NCBI RefSeq assembly: GCF_001477625.1
Contig: NZ_CP013692.1
Location: 3,782,001 to 3,846,000, forward strand
Direction of reading: 5' to 3'
Length of the DNA: 64,000 nucleotides
Source of the DNA: Paucibacter sp. KCTC 42545
GTDB lineage: Bacteria; Pseudomonadota; Gammaproteobacteria; Burkholderiales; Burkholderiaceae_C
A program made the translations under genes and the position numbers. Positions within the stretch are counted from its first letter, which is position 1. The number at the start of each line of letters is the position of its first letter. Shown piece by piece: positions 25,712 through 34,442 of this stretch. The notes under the pieces are model-generated. The model was not told the origin of the DNA. It did no database searches and was given only the letters and a program-made list of their open reading frames with translations.

Positions 25712-26699
25712 GCAAGAGCGCCAAAGCGCCCAGCCACAGCGGCGCAGTGCCAGCGAAGAGCACGGTGGAGAGCACGATGGCGGCGGTGGTTTCGCTCTCT
25801 AGGCAGCGGTAGCGCTGGGCGAAGATCAGGGCGTTGGAGCCCACCGGCAAGGCGCCCATCATCACGATCACGCCCAGCGGCAGGCCGCTCAGGCCCAGGC
25901 CCCAATGCGCGATCAGCAGCACCAGGGCCGGCAGCAGCAAGAGTTTGGCCGCCACCGGGCCCAGCACAGCGCGCCAGTTCTTGGGCCAGCCGTAATAGGC
26001 CAGCGACATGCCGATCAGCGTCAGGCACAGCGGCACCACGGCCGTGCCCAGCAGTTGCAGCACTTCGTCCAGCACGGCGGGCAAGCGCAGGCCCAGCGCA
26101 TTCCAACTCAAGCCCGCCAGCACCGGCAGCACCACCGGGTGGATCACCGTGTTGCGGGCGGTGCTCAGCAGAATCTCCCCCAGGCTTTGCTGGCCTTGGC
26201 CGGCGGCGCGTTCGCGCGCCAAGTCCAGCTCCACCAGGGCGGTGAGCAGTGTCAGGATGCACAGCGCATGCAGGCTAACCACGGTGATGTGGATAGCCAA
26301 GCCGGCTTCGCCAAACACCCCGGCGGCCAGCGGCACGCCCACTTGCAAGGTGTTGCCGAAAACGGCAGTGATGGCTTGCACGCTAGGCACTGCGGCCCCT
26401 GCCCGCCCGGCCCCGCGCCGGCGCTGCAGGGCATAGACCAGCACCATCAGGCCCAGCACCGGGATGAAGAAGCCCATCAGCGTCAGCCAGGGCAGCGTCG
26501 CAAAGTCCACCCGCGCCGTGGTGCGGAACAGCAGGGCGGGCACAAAGATGTAGAAGGCCGCTGCCGACAAGACCTTGGCGGGGTCGCCGCCGCTGCCGCC
26601 CGCCGTGGCCTCACCCAACCAGCGCATGCGGCCGACGAACCAGCCGATGGCCACCACGATGAAGATGGCCAGCAATTTGTAGAAAACGATCCAGGACAT
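25704..26699 (-). CDS. AEC family transporter (auxin efflux carrier-like)
   Basis: 331 aa with about ten membrane helices, inner membrane. It begins MSWIVFYKLLAIFIVVAIGWFVGR, with the family's KLLSAAAFYIFVPALLF-type first repeat (AKVLSAAAFYIFVPALLF). It ends with the second repeat and a GSNALIFAQRY segment. AEC carriers export small organic acids or auxin-like compounds; the substrate is not predictable. I use the ATG at 26699 because the longer frame (to 26777) adds an Arg/Pro-rich leader. Confidence 0.88.
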   Translation of the reverse strand: MSWIVFYKLLAIFIVVAIGWFVGRMRWLGEATAGGSGGDPAKVLSAAAFYIFVPALLFRTTARVDFATLPWLTLMGFFIPVLGLMVLVYALQRRRGAGRAGAAVPSVQAITAVFGNTLQVGVPLAAGVFGEAGLAIHITVVSLHALCILTLLTALVELDLARERAAGQGQQSLGEILLSTARNTVIHPVVLPVLAGLSWNALGLRLPAVLDEVLQLLGTAVVPLCLTLIGMSLAYYGWPKNWRAVLGPVAAKLLLLPALVLLIAHWGLGLSGLPLGVIVMMGALPVGSNALIFAQRYRCLESETTAAIVLSTVLFAGTAPLWLGALALLHG

Positions 26700-26827
26700 G
26701 GCCAGAGTGTGCCGCAAGCGCAGCCACTGCCAGGCGGGGGGCTGACCCGCCCGCCTGGGCAGGGCTTGCTGCGGCACCGCTAGCGCGTGGCGTTAGCGGC
26801 GGCTCAAAGCATCACTGCATCAGGGCA

Positions 26828-29683
26828 TCAAGGCTTGATCAACTGCCCACTGGCATCGCGCAGCTCCAGCGGCTGGCGGCCCCAGCTTTGCAGCTGCGGC
26901 AAGACCTTGGCGCTGTCCCCTACGGCCACGACGATCAGCTTGGCGTCGTCCACATGCGTTTTGACGGCCTGATAAGCGCTGGCCGATGTGACGGCGGCGA
27001 ACTGGGCCGGCAGGTTGGCGACATAGCTGTCCGGCAGGCCCAACGACCAGAAGCCGGCGAAGGTGGCGGCCACCACGCGGTTGGTGTCCAGCATGCCGGG
27101 CAGGCTCAGCAGCTGGGCATTGCGAGCACGCGAGAGTTCCTCGGCGTTCATGGGCTTGGCGCGCATGGACTTGATCTCGGCAAACATATCCTTCAGCGCG
27201 GCGCCCGTCACATCGGTGCGCACGCTGCCGCGGATGCCGAACATGCCGACCTCGCGCCCCATGCTGAAGTTGGAATAGATGCCGTAGGTATAGCCCTTGA
27301 CCTCACGCAGCTCATGATTGATGCGCGAGGTGAAGCTGCCGCCCAGGGCGGTGTTCATCACCTTGATAGCAGCCGCTGCGGGGTCGGCCGCGCGCGGGCC
27401 GGCTTGCACCACGGCCAGGGCTGTTTGCGGAGCGGCGGGCTTGTCCACCAAGATGACGCGTGCCGCACTGCTGCGCACCGGCGGCAAGGCTTGGGGCTTG
27501 CTGGCCGCCACGCTGGCATCGCCCTGCCAGGCGCCGAACAGGCTCTGGGCCAGGCTGCGCACTTCGGCCTCGCTGACGTCACCAGCGATCACCAGCGCCG
27601 CCTGATCGGGGCGGTACTGCTGGCGCCAGAACTGGCGCAGCGCGGCGGCGTTGGTGGCGCGGATGGCGGCTTCGTCACCCAAGGCATTGGCAGCCAAGGG
27701 GTGGCCGGCGCCGTAAACCGCTTGCGCGGCCAGCATGCCGGCGACGGCCGGCGCTTGCTCGCGCTGCTGCGCCAAGGCGCCCAGACGCTCGGCCTGCTTG
27801 CGCTGAATCTCAGCCTCACTAAAGGCTGGGTTCAAAGCCAAGTCGGCCAGCAGGGTCAGGCCTTGCTTGAACTTGGACTTCAGGCTGCTGAGCTCAAGGC
27901 TGGTGGACTCACTGCCGGAAGTGGTCGTCAACACCGCGCCCAGATTGGCGATCTCATCGGCCACATCGCCGGCGCTGCGCGTCGTCGTGCCTTCTTGCAG
28001 CATGGCGGCGGTGAAGCTGGCCAGGCCCGGCTGTTCGGCCGGGTTGCTCAGCTGACCGGCGCGCAGCACCAGGCTGGCGCTGACCAGGGGCAAGCCCGGC
28101 TTGGCCACATGCACCACGGCCAGGCCGTTAGGCAGGGTGAAGCGCTTGCCTTCGGGCAGGCTCAGGGCCAGGGCCTTGCCGGCCTTGGGCTGCTTCATGC
28201 GCCAGGGCTCGGCCGCGTTCAGCTGCGCCTGCTCGGCTTTGCTGAGGGCGGGCTGTTTGCCGGTAGGCATGGGCGGCGTGGCCACTTCGGCGGCCAGCAC
28301 CTTTTCACCCGGCATGGCCTGCACCACCACGCGGCTGTTCTTGGCCAGGTACTTGGCCACGGCGGCCTGCACCGACGCGGGCGTGACGGCACGGTAGCGC
28401 GCCAGGTCCTTGCCGACAAAGTCAGGGTCGCCGGCCATTTGGTTGTAGTGGTTCAACAAGTCGGCCAGGCTGCCGACCTTTTCCATGCGCGAGAGCAGTT
28501 GCGTCTCGATGCTGGCCAGCGCGCGCTGCAACTCGGCCTCGCTGGGCGGGGTCTTGGCCAGCGCAGCAAGTTCGGTATCCACCAGGCCTTCAATCTCGTC
28601 CAGCGACTTGCCGGCCCGCGCCACCACCTCGATGCCGAACACCGAGCCCAGCGACAGCGACTCCTGCCCGACTTGCACCGTTTGCGCAAGCTGGCCTTCG
28701 TAGACCAGTTTCTTGTGCAGGCGGCTGGCCTTGCCGCCGCCCAGAATGTGGCTGGCCACGTCCAGATCGGCGTCGCCAGCCTGGAACATCGCCGGCGTAT
28801 GCCAGGCCAGATTCAGGCGCGGCAGCTCAACGCGGTCGGTCACCCGCACGCGGCGCTCGGCGCTGATGACGGGCTGGGCCGCTTTGGCCTCGGGCACCGG
28901 CGCGCCGGCCTTGAGCGTGCCGAAGTATTTCTGCACCAGCTTCTTGGCCTCGGCCGGATTGAAGTCACCGGCCAAGACCAGGGTGGCGTTATTGGGGCGG
29001 TAGTAGGTGCGCGAGAAGGCCTTCACATCGTCGAGCTTGATGCTCTGGATGTCGGCATGCGAGCCGATCACGGTGGCGCGGTAGGGGTGGCCTTCGGGGA
29101 ACAAGGCCTGGTAGACGGCCTCTTCAACGATGCCGTAGGGCCGGTTCTCCACCGACTGGCGGCGCTCATTGCGCACCACGTCTTGCTGGTTGGCCAGGGC
29201 CACGGCATCGACCTTGTCGAGCATATAGCCCAACATATCGGCCTTCAGCCACAAGCCGGTTTCCAGCTGATTGGCCGGCAGGGTGAAGAAGTAATTGGTG
29301 CGGTCGAAGTTGGTGGAACCGTTGGCATCGGTACCACCAATGGCCTCAACGATCTGATCGGCCGCGCCGCGCGGGATGTGCTTGGTGCCGGCAAACAGCA
29401 GGTGCTCGAACAAATGCGCAAAGCCGGTCTGGCCCGGCGCTTCATTGCGCGGCCCGGCATGCACCCAGAGATTGAAGGCCACCAGCGGCAGGCGGTGGTC
29501 TTCCACCAGAATCACCTCGAAGCCATTGGCCAGGCGAATCTTTTCATGCTTGACCGCGAGGCGGCCCTCGGCCGAAATCACCGCGCCTGCGCCGGCTGGC
29601 GAGTCCGCAGCCCAGGCCGGGCTCAGCCCCAAGCTTCCAAGCGAAAGACAGGCGGCGGCAACAACAAGAAGTTTGAAAGGCAT
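26828..29683 (-). CDS. M16-family zinc metallopeptidase, two-domain
   Basis: 951 aa, exported (signal MPFKLLVVAAACLSLGSLGLSPAWA). The N-terminal M16 half carries the inverted zinc motif HLFEH in FAHLFEHLLFAGT and the downstream Glu region ENRPYGIVEEAVYQAL. The C-terminal half, from about residue 500, repeats the fold. There the HxxEH position reads LASFTAAMLQEG, so it is the inactive half, and it keeps the Arg/Tyr pair in HELREVKGYTYGIYSNF. It is a fused PqqL/pitrilysin-like protease acting in the periplasm. The ATG at 29683 is preferred over a TTG at 29695. Confidence 0.92.
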   Translation of the reverse strand: MPFKLLVVAAACLSLGSLGLSPAWAADSPAGAGAVISAEGRLAVKHEKIRLANGFEVILVEDHRLPLVAFNLWVHAGPRNEAPGQTGFAHLFEHLLFAGTKHIPRGAADQIVEAIGGTDANGSTNFDRTNYFFTLPANQLETGLWLKADMLGYMLDKVDAVALANQQDVVRNERRQSVENRPYGIVEEAVYQALFPEGHPYRATVIGSHADIQSIKLDDVKAFSRTYYRPNNATLVLAGDFNPAEAKKLVQKYFGTLKAGAPVPEAKAAQPVISAERRVRVTDRVELPRLNLAWHTPAMFQAGDADLDVASHILGGGKASRLHKKLVYEGQLAQTVQVGQESLSLGSVFGIEVVARAGKSLDEIEGLVDTELAALAKTPPSEAELQRALASIETQLLSRMEKVGSLADLLNHYNQMAGDPDFVGKDLARYRAVTPASVQAAVAKYLAKNSRVVVQAMPGEKVLAAEVATPPMPTGKQPALSKAEQAQLNAAEPWRMKQPKAGKALALSLPEGKRFTLPNGLAVVHVAKPGLPLVSASLVLRAGQLSNPAEQPGLASFTAAMLQEGTTTRSAGDVADEIANLGAVLTTTSGSESTSLELSSLKSKFKQGLTLLADLALNPAFSEAEIQRKQAERLGALAQQREQAPAVAGMLAAQAVYGAGHPLAANALGDEAAIRATNAAALRQFWRQQYRPDQAALVIAGDVSEAEVRSLAQSLFGAWQGDASVAASKPQALPPVRSSAARVILVDKPAAPQTALAVVQAGPRAADPAAAAIKVMNTALGGSFTSRINHELREVKGYTYGIYSNFSMGREVGMFGIRGSVRTDVTGAALKDMFAEIKSMRAKPMNAEELSRARNAQLLSLPGMLDTNRVVAATFAGFWSLGLPDSYVANLPAQFAAVTSASAYQAVKTHVDDAKLIVVAVGDSAKVLPQLQSWGRQPLELRDASGQLIKP

Positions 29684-29790
29684 AGTCGAACTCAACAGAG
29701 TAAATGGGGCCTAAGACCGAGGCGGCCCAAGATAGCCAGTTGAGTCGCCGACCGCAAGTGCCTTAGGTCAGGCCTGATGGGCTGTGTGGC

Positions 29791-30399
29791 TTAGCCGCGC
29801 AGGCGCGCGCTTTTCGCGATGGCTTCGGCCTGGGGTGCGTACTGGTCGAAGAAGCGCAGGCGGGGCGCCACAAAGCTGATCATGTGGAACTGGCCGGCTT
29901 TGACGGCGCCGTAGGCCAGGCCTTGCAGGCGCACATCATCGAGCTTGCGGGTCAGCACAAACTCCACCCGAAAGCCCTTGCCGCCGAGGAAATCGGCCGG
30001 CTCGATGCGCTTGACGACAAAGGTGGAACCATCACGCGTCAACACGCTTTGGTACAGCGAGACCAACTCCTCCGGCTGCATGGTGGCCTTGAAGATGGGC
30101 GGCGCAATGCCTTTGTCACTGCTGGCCAGCGGCAGCAGGACCTCGCCGTCCTTGATGCCGACGAAGAAGGACAGGGAGTCAATCGTCACGCCTTCCTTGG
30201 TCCAGGTGGGCACCTTGCTGACCAGGCCCTCGTCAAACTGATTCCAGGCGGAATCCGTCTTCACCATCAAGCGTTCTTTGATGACAACCTCGCCGGTTTC
30301 CACCTTGGTCAGCTTGGCTGCACAGGCGGCCAGAAAAACCGCCAGCAGCGCGACCAACACACCGCGTCCCAGGCCAGCTTGAGTCTTTTTGATGTTCAT
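29791..30399 (-). CDS. Putative lipoprotein of the M48 operon
   Basis: 202 aa with a lipoprotein signal (MNIKKTQAGLGRGVLVALLAV, lipobox FLAACAA). The mature domain is mixed alpha/beta (RLMVKTDSAWNQFDEGLVSK, VEFVLTRKLDDVRLQGLAYG). I do not recognise a named family. The ATG overlaps the stop of the M48 protease gene by four bases and AAGGAA sits 6 bases upstream, so it is coupled to the protease. It may be its membrane partner; that is inference. Confidence 0.75.
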   Translation of the reverse strand: MNIKKTQAGLGRGVLVALLAVFLAACAAKLTKVETGEVVIKERLMVKTDSAWNQFDEGLVSKVPTWTKEGVTIDSLSFFVGIKDGEVLLPLASSDKGIAPPIFKATMQPEELVSLYQSVLTRDGSTFVVKRIEPADFLGGKGFRVEFVLTRKLDDVRLQGLAYGAVKAGQFHMISFVAPRLRFFDQYAPQAEAIAKSARLRG

Positions 30400-31571
30400 G
30401 ATGTTTCCTTGTCTTTTGCGTCAATCGGTTCGAGGTAGCTGCGGATCAGGCCGGCATCCGGCGCTTGCGGCAGGCGTTCTAAATATTTGGCAAAGGCCTC
30501 ACGCGCGCCGGCGCTGTTTTGCTTGCGCAGTAAATAGCCCAGGCTGCGGTAGGTTTGCGGCGGTTCTTGACCGCTGTTGATGGCGGTCTGCAAATCATTC
30601 AGCGCCAGCTGCGCATCGCCTTCGGCGGCGCGCAGGCGGCGCAGTTCGGCACGGAAGTAGTGGAAGTCTGAGCGCTGCGGTTTGGCGGCAATCTTGCGAT
30701 CAAACAACACCAAGGACTGCCCGTACTGCCCGCGGCCGAGTTCGTCCTCCAGCAAGTCGTACTGCACGCCCTGGAGGGCCTTGGCCAATTCCGCCTCGCC
30801 CACAAAGCCGCCTTCGCTGGATTCGGCCAAGCGGGCCAAGGTCTCGCTGCGCTCCTTGCTTTGCGGATGGGTGGCGAACATGATGTTGGACTTGCTGGGG
30901 TCGCCCCCAAAAGAGGCGGCCAGCTCGGCCTGCAAATTGACCCAAATCTTGCTGGCCTCGCGCATGTCGTAGCCGGCCTGGCGCATCAGGCTCAGGCCGA
31001 TGGCATCGGCCTCGCGTTCATGGTCGCGCGAAAACCCCGCCGCGCCCGCAAACACCGCCAACTGGCCCAGCAGGCCGACGGGGCCCAGCAGGCCGATGTA
31101 GGAGGCCACGGCCGCCCGGTCTTTGATGTCGCGCAAGCGCATCAGGCTGTGGCGCTGAAAGTAGTGGCCCAACTCATGGCCGAGCACAGCCGCCAGTTGC
31201 GCCTCGTTATGCACCCGCAGCAGCAAGCCGCTCCAGATTTGGATCGCGCCATTGGGCGCCATGCTGGCGTTGAAGAAGGGCGTGCGCATCAGGTACACGC
31301 GCACATCCGGGCAGTGGCCCTGCGCCAGCTTGCACACCAGGCCCTGCAGGTACTCGCGCAGCGCGGCTTCTTTGAACAGGAAGGGGCTGCGGCGGATGCG
31401 GGCTTCTTCCCGGTCCATCATGGCCCACAGGCCGCCCTCATCCGTGCTCACATCGGGCCGCGAGAAGCGCTCCGGCAAGGCCCAGCCTTCCGTCGAGAAA
31501 TCCGCTGCACGGGCAGAAAGCGGCAAGGCGGCAGCGCCGCAGGCTGCGGCGATAAAACGGCGGCGGCGCAT
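30396..31571 (-). CDS. M48-family zinc metalloprotease with C-terminal TPR-like region
   Basis: 391 aa, exported: twin-Arg-like MRRRRFIAAACGAAALPLSARA leader. The M48 site is LGHELGHYFQRHS with the third zinc ligand in HEREADAIGLSLM. The C-terminal 120 residues are helical and TPR-like (LALNDLQTAINSGQEPPQTY, AREAFAKYLERLP), as in BepA/YfgC outer-membrane quality-control proteases. The ATG follows the preceding gene's TAA directly, and its stop overlaps the lipoprotein gene. Confidence 0.9.
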   Translation of the reverse strand: MRRRRFIAAACGAAALPLSARAADFSTEGWALPERFSRPDVSTDEGGLWAMMDREEARIRRSPFLFKEAALREYLQGLVCKLAQGHCPDVRVYLMRTPFFNASMAPNGAIQIWSGLLLRVHNEAQLAAVLGHELGHYFQRHSLMRLRDIKDRAAVASYIGLLGPVGLLGQLAVFAGAAGFSRDHEREADAIGLSLMRQAGYDMREASKIWVNLQAELAASFGGDPSKSNIMFATHPQSKERSETLARLAESSEGGFVGEAELAKALQGVQYDLLEDELGRGQYGQSLVLFDRKIAAKPQRSDFHYFRAELRRLRAAEGDAQLALNDLQTAINSGQEPPQTYRSLGYLLRKQNSAGAREAFAKYLERLPQAPDAGLIRSYLEPIDAKDKETS

Positions 31572-32288
31572 TTACTTGCCGGCCGGGAAGCTCGTCAGCA
31601 AGATATCAATCGTTTCGGCCGCTGCGGCGCTTTCCCGCAGATCGCCGGAGCCACGCGCCAAGCGGTTGAACCACAGCACCTGGCCGGTTTGCAGATCAAC
31701 CAAGGAGGCGTAGCCCACTTGCGAGCCGCCGGTCAGACCAACCCCGAACAAGGCCATGGCCACCATGGTGGCCTTGCGCGCTGCGCTGGCGTAGCTGTCA
31801 CGCACCCAGACGAAGAGGCCGTAACGCGCCTGCGTCTTGGTCTGAATGCCCTTCATGGCATCGCCCAGGTTCCAGTCCAGTTGACCGTTCTTGCTGGGCA
31901 GCGCCCACATGCCACCGATGGCGTGATGCAAATTGATAGCGCGCGCCACGGCCGCTTGCAGGCCGATTTCCTCGGCAAACTCATCGGCTTCAGAATCAGG
32001 CAAGACATGACCCCCGGTCAGGCCCAGCATCTTGGTCTTCCGGGCCAGCTCGGACTTCATATGCTGTTGGGCGGAACTGGTCCAGTCAGCCTTGGGCTCG
32101 GCCACGCCGCCGGCCGACAGCTCAAACAGTTCCACGTCCACCGGCATGATCACCACATTGGCGTTCTTCTCCAGGCTTGTGAAGCCCGGTGCCAGGAAGC
32201 GCGAGGCTTCGGCCGCCACGGCGGTATCGGGCACAGCCACCATGGCGAGCACGGCAAGGCAAAAACCTGCAACTCGTCCGAATCGCAT
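31572..32288 (-). CDS. Exported protein of unknown function, first gene of M48 operon
   Basis: About 238 aa starting at the ATG at 32288 (MRFGRVAGFCLAVLAMVAVP...AVAAEAS signal peptide, AGGA 9 bases upstream); an ATG at 32309 is also possible. The mature part includes VVIMPVDVELFELSAGG, a helical stretch, and YASLVDLQTGQVLWFNRLARGSGDLR near the end. That last strand pattern resembles proteins that assemble ligand-handling beta domains in lipoprotein families, but I cannot name it. Its stop abuts the M48 start. Confidence 0.7.
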   Translation of the reverse strand: MRFGRVAGFCLAVLAMVAVPDTAVAAEASRFLAPGFTSLEKNANVVIMPVDVELFELSAGGVAEPKADWTSSAQQHMKSELARKTKMLGLTGGHVLPDSEADEFAEEIGLQAAVARAINLHHAIGGMWALPSKNGQLDWNLGDAMKGIQTKTQARYGLFVWVRDSYASAARKATMVAMALFGVGLTGGSQVGYASLVDLQTGQVLWFNRLARGSGDLRESAAAAETIDILLTSFPAGK

Positions 32289-32481
32289 CAACGTCAAATC
32301 CTGCAGCATGGCACCCTCGAATCTAGCTTTTTGAATGGTTCTGCGGTGAGGCCGAGTTCAACAAGCAATGAACGCGCACCGCGGCGGCCGATGATAGGCA
32401 AAAGCTGTGACGCGCCAACTCAGGAAAGTCCTATTTTTTCAAAAAGAGAAAATTACCGTGCAGCACCTTGGGCGCAGCAAC

Positions 32482-34350
32482 TCAGTGGCTTTCCGGCATT
32501 TCCAGGCTCAGCTCGAATTCGAAGTCGCTGCCCTGCCCGGGCTGGCTGCGCAGCTGGATTTCGCTGCCCATTTGCTCCAGCAGCTCTTGGCTGATGGACA
32601 GGCCCAGGCCAGTGCCGCCCAGGCAGCGGGCGTCGTCTGCCACCTGCGCAAAGGGCTGAAACAGCTGCGACAGATGCTCTTCAGCAATGCCTATCCCTGT
32701 GTCGCTGACGGTGAAGCCGAGCCTTGCGGCCGGGCCTTCCCAGCCCAGCAGGGCCACGCGCAAGCGCACCTCACCAGCGTCGGTGAACTTGACGGCGTTG
32801 GAGAGCAGGTTGAGCAAGACCTGGCGCAGGCGCTGGCCGTCCACCACCACGCGCTGCGGCAGTTGCGCGCCCAGGTCGACCACCAGGCTCAGGCCTTTTT
32901 CGATCGCGCGCAGCCGCACCGTGTCGGCGGCCATGTCCAGCAAGGCGCGCAGATCGACCGGGCCGGGGTTGAGGCGCACCTTGCCGGCCTCGATGCTGGC
33001 CATGTCCAGCACATCGGAGATCAGGCTCAGCAGATGCTCGCCCGAGTTGCGGATTGAATCCACCCGGCTCATCTGCTCGGGGCTGAGGCGCGTGTCCATC
33101 TGCAGCAGTTGCGAAAAGCCCAGGATGGCATTGAGGGGGGTGCGGAACTCATGGCTCATGGTGGCGAGGAAGCGGCTCTTGGCCTGCCCCGACACCTCCG
33201 CCCGGGTGCTGGCCAAGCGCAGCGCCCGCGTGCGCTCGGCCACCAACTCTTCCAGATGGTCGCGGTGCAGCATCAGCTCCTGCTCGGCCAAGCGGCGCTG
33301 GGTGATGTCGCTGACCATGCCTTCAATCAGGGGCTGGCGCCCATCGGCGCTGAGCGTGCGATGCGCCGTCAGCGCCACCCAGACGGGCCGGCCCTCGCGC
33401 TGCAGCTCCAGCTGCACCTGCTGCACGCGGCCGTCGCGCCACAGGGCGCGGGCCAGATTGAGATAGTCCAGCCGCTCCAGCACCACCAGGCGGCGCAGCT
33501 GCCCATGCGCTTCTAGCGCCTGCGCCGGTGTGGCAAAACCCAGCAAGCGCGCCATCGCCACATTCAGGCGCAGCAGGCGGCCACGTCCATCGGCCTGAAA
33601 AATGCCTTCGGGCGCGTTTTCATACAAGCTGCGGTAGCGCGCTTCGCTGCGTTTGAGCCCATCGGACGAAGCCCGCAGCTGCGCGCTCATGCTGTTGAAC
33701 TGGCGCGTCAGCTGGCCGATCTCATCATCATTCGCCACTTCGGCCTTGGCGCCCAAATCACCGGCCGCCACCCGCTGGGCCAAGTCACCCAGGCGCTTGA
33801 CTGGCTGCTGGACGAAACGCCGCACGAGGAAGAAGGAACTCAGCATCACGGCGGCCAAAACACCCAGAGCCAGGGCCAGCACAAAGCGATTGGCCTGCGC
33901 CATCTGCGCACGCACCCGCTCGCTGCTGAACACCAGCACTGCCTTGGCCATGGTGCGCGTGGCATCGGGCACGCGGCCGGGCTCGTCACTCGGATAGTCC
34001 AGCACGAATTCATGGCGCTGCGGCGCCACCGCCTCTTGCGCGCGGCGGCGCAGGATCGGCTTTTCCGACAACTCGCTGCTCAGCTCGATGGCGTAGACCT
34101 CGGGATCGGCCATCACCGCGTCGAGCAGGTGGCTCACCGCATCGTGATCGACATTCCACAGCGGCGCGGCCAGATTGCTCTTGACCAACTGAATGCTGCG
34201 ATCCACGCGCGCTTGCAAAGCGCTCTCAAGCTGCTGCTCGACTTGATGGTTCCAAGCCCATCCCACCACGGCCACCAAGGCGGTGGCCACACCGGCTATG
34301 CCAAGCATCAGGCGTGCTTGTAGCCCCAAGGCCTTGCGCCTTTTCGCCAT
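32482..34350 (-). CDS. PAS sensor histidine kinase with HAMP domain
   Basis: 622 aa inner-membrane kinase. Helix one lies near residues 12-32; a periplasmic region follows (MADPEVYAIELSSE). Helix two near 165-185 leads into a HAMP domain (RRFVQQPVKRLGDLAQRVAAG). One PAS domain (YRSLYENAPEGIFQADGRG), a coiled coil, the H-box FLATMSHEFRTPLNAILGFS, and an ATPase with NLLSNAVKFTDAG, DTGIGI and GGTGLGLSIS follow. No receiver domain is present and no regulator gene is adjacent, so it is an orphan here. AAGGA precedes the ATG by 5 bases. Confidence 0.92.
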   Translation of the reverse strand: MAKRRKALGLQARLMLGIAGVATALVAVVGWAWNHQVEQQLESALQARVDRSIQLVKSNLAAPLWNVDHDAVSHLLDAVMADPEVYAIELSSELSEKPILRRRAQEAVAPQRHEFVLDYPSDEPGRVPDATRTMAKAVLVFSSERVRAQMAQANRFVLALALGVLAAVMLSSFFLVRRFVQQPVKRLGDLAQRVAAGDLGAKAEVANDDEIGQLTRQFNSMSAQLRASSDGLKRSEARYRSLYENAPEGIFQADGRGRLLRLNVAMARLLGFATPAQALEAHGQLRRLVVLERLDYLNLARALWRDGRVQQVQLELQREGRPVWVALTAHRTLSADGRQPLIEGMVSDITQRRLAEQELMLHRDHLEELVAERTRALRLASTRAEVSGQAKSRFLATMSHEFRTPLNAILGFSQLLQMDTRLSPEQMSRVDSIRNSGEHLLSLISDVLDMASIEAGKVRLNPGPVDLRALLDMAADTVRLRAIEKGLSLVVDLGAQLPQRVVVDGQRLRQVLLNLLSNAVKFTDAGEVRLRVALLGWEGPAARLGFTVSDTGIGIAEEHLSQLFQPFAQVADDARCLGGTGLGLSISQELLEQMGSEIQLRSQPGQGSDFEFELSLEMPESH

Positions 34351-34357
34351 GCAATCC

Positions 34358-34379
34358 TTCCCCGGGGAATCGATTCCCC
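34358..34379. promoter_or_regulatory. Overlapping palindromes upstream of the sensor kinase start
   Basis: TTCCCC-GGGGAA-TCGA-TTCCCC: a 12-bp and a 16-bp perfect palindrome share the central GGGGAA. It sits directly upstream of the kinase ribosome binding site on the minus strand. It may be an operator or an RNA hairpin. Confidence 0.45.
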
Positions 34380-34442
34380 CCTCACATAGGACAAAGCACC
34401 TGAGCGTCTTTTCTTCGGGTTCTAACGCTCAGGGTGCGAAGC

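Noticed and set aside
26888..29743. A 951-codon plus-strand open frame
   Set aside because: It is antisense to the M16 peptidase, whose motifs are all on the minus strand; no domain is visible in the antisense product.
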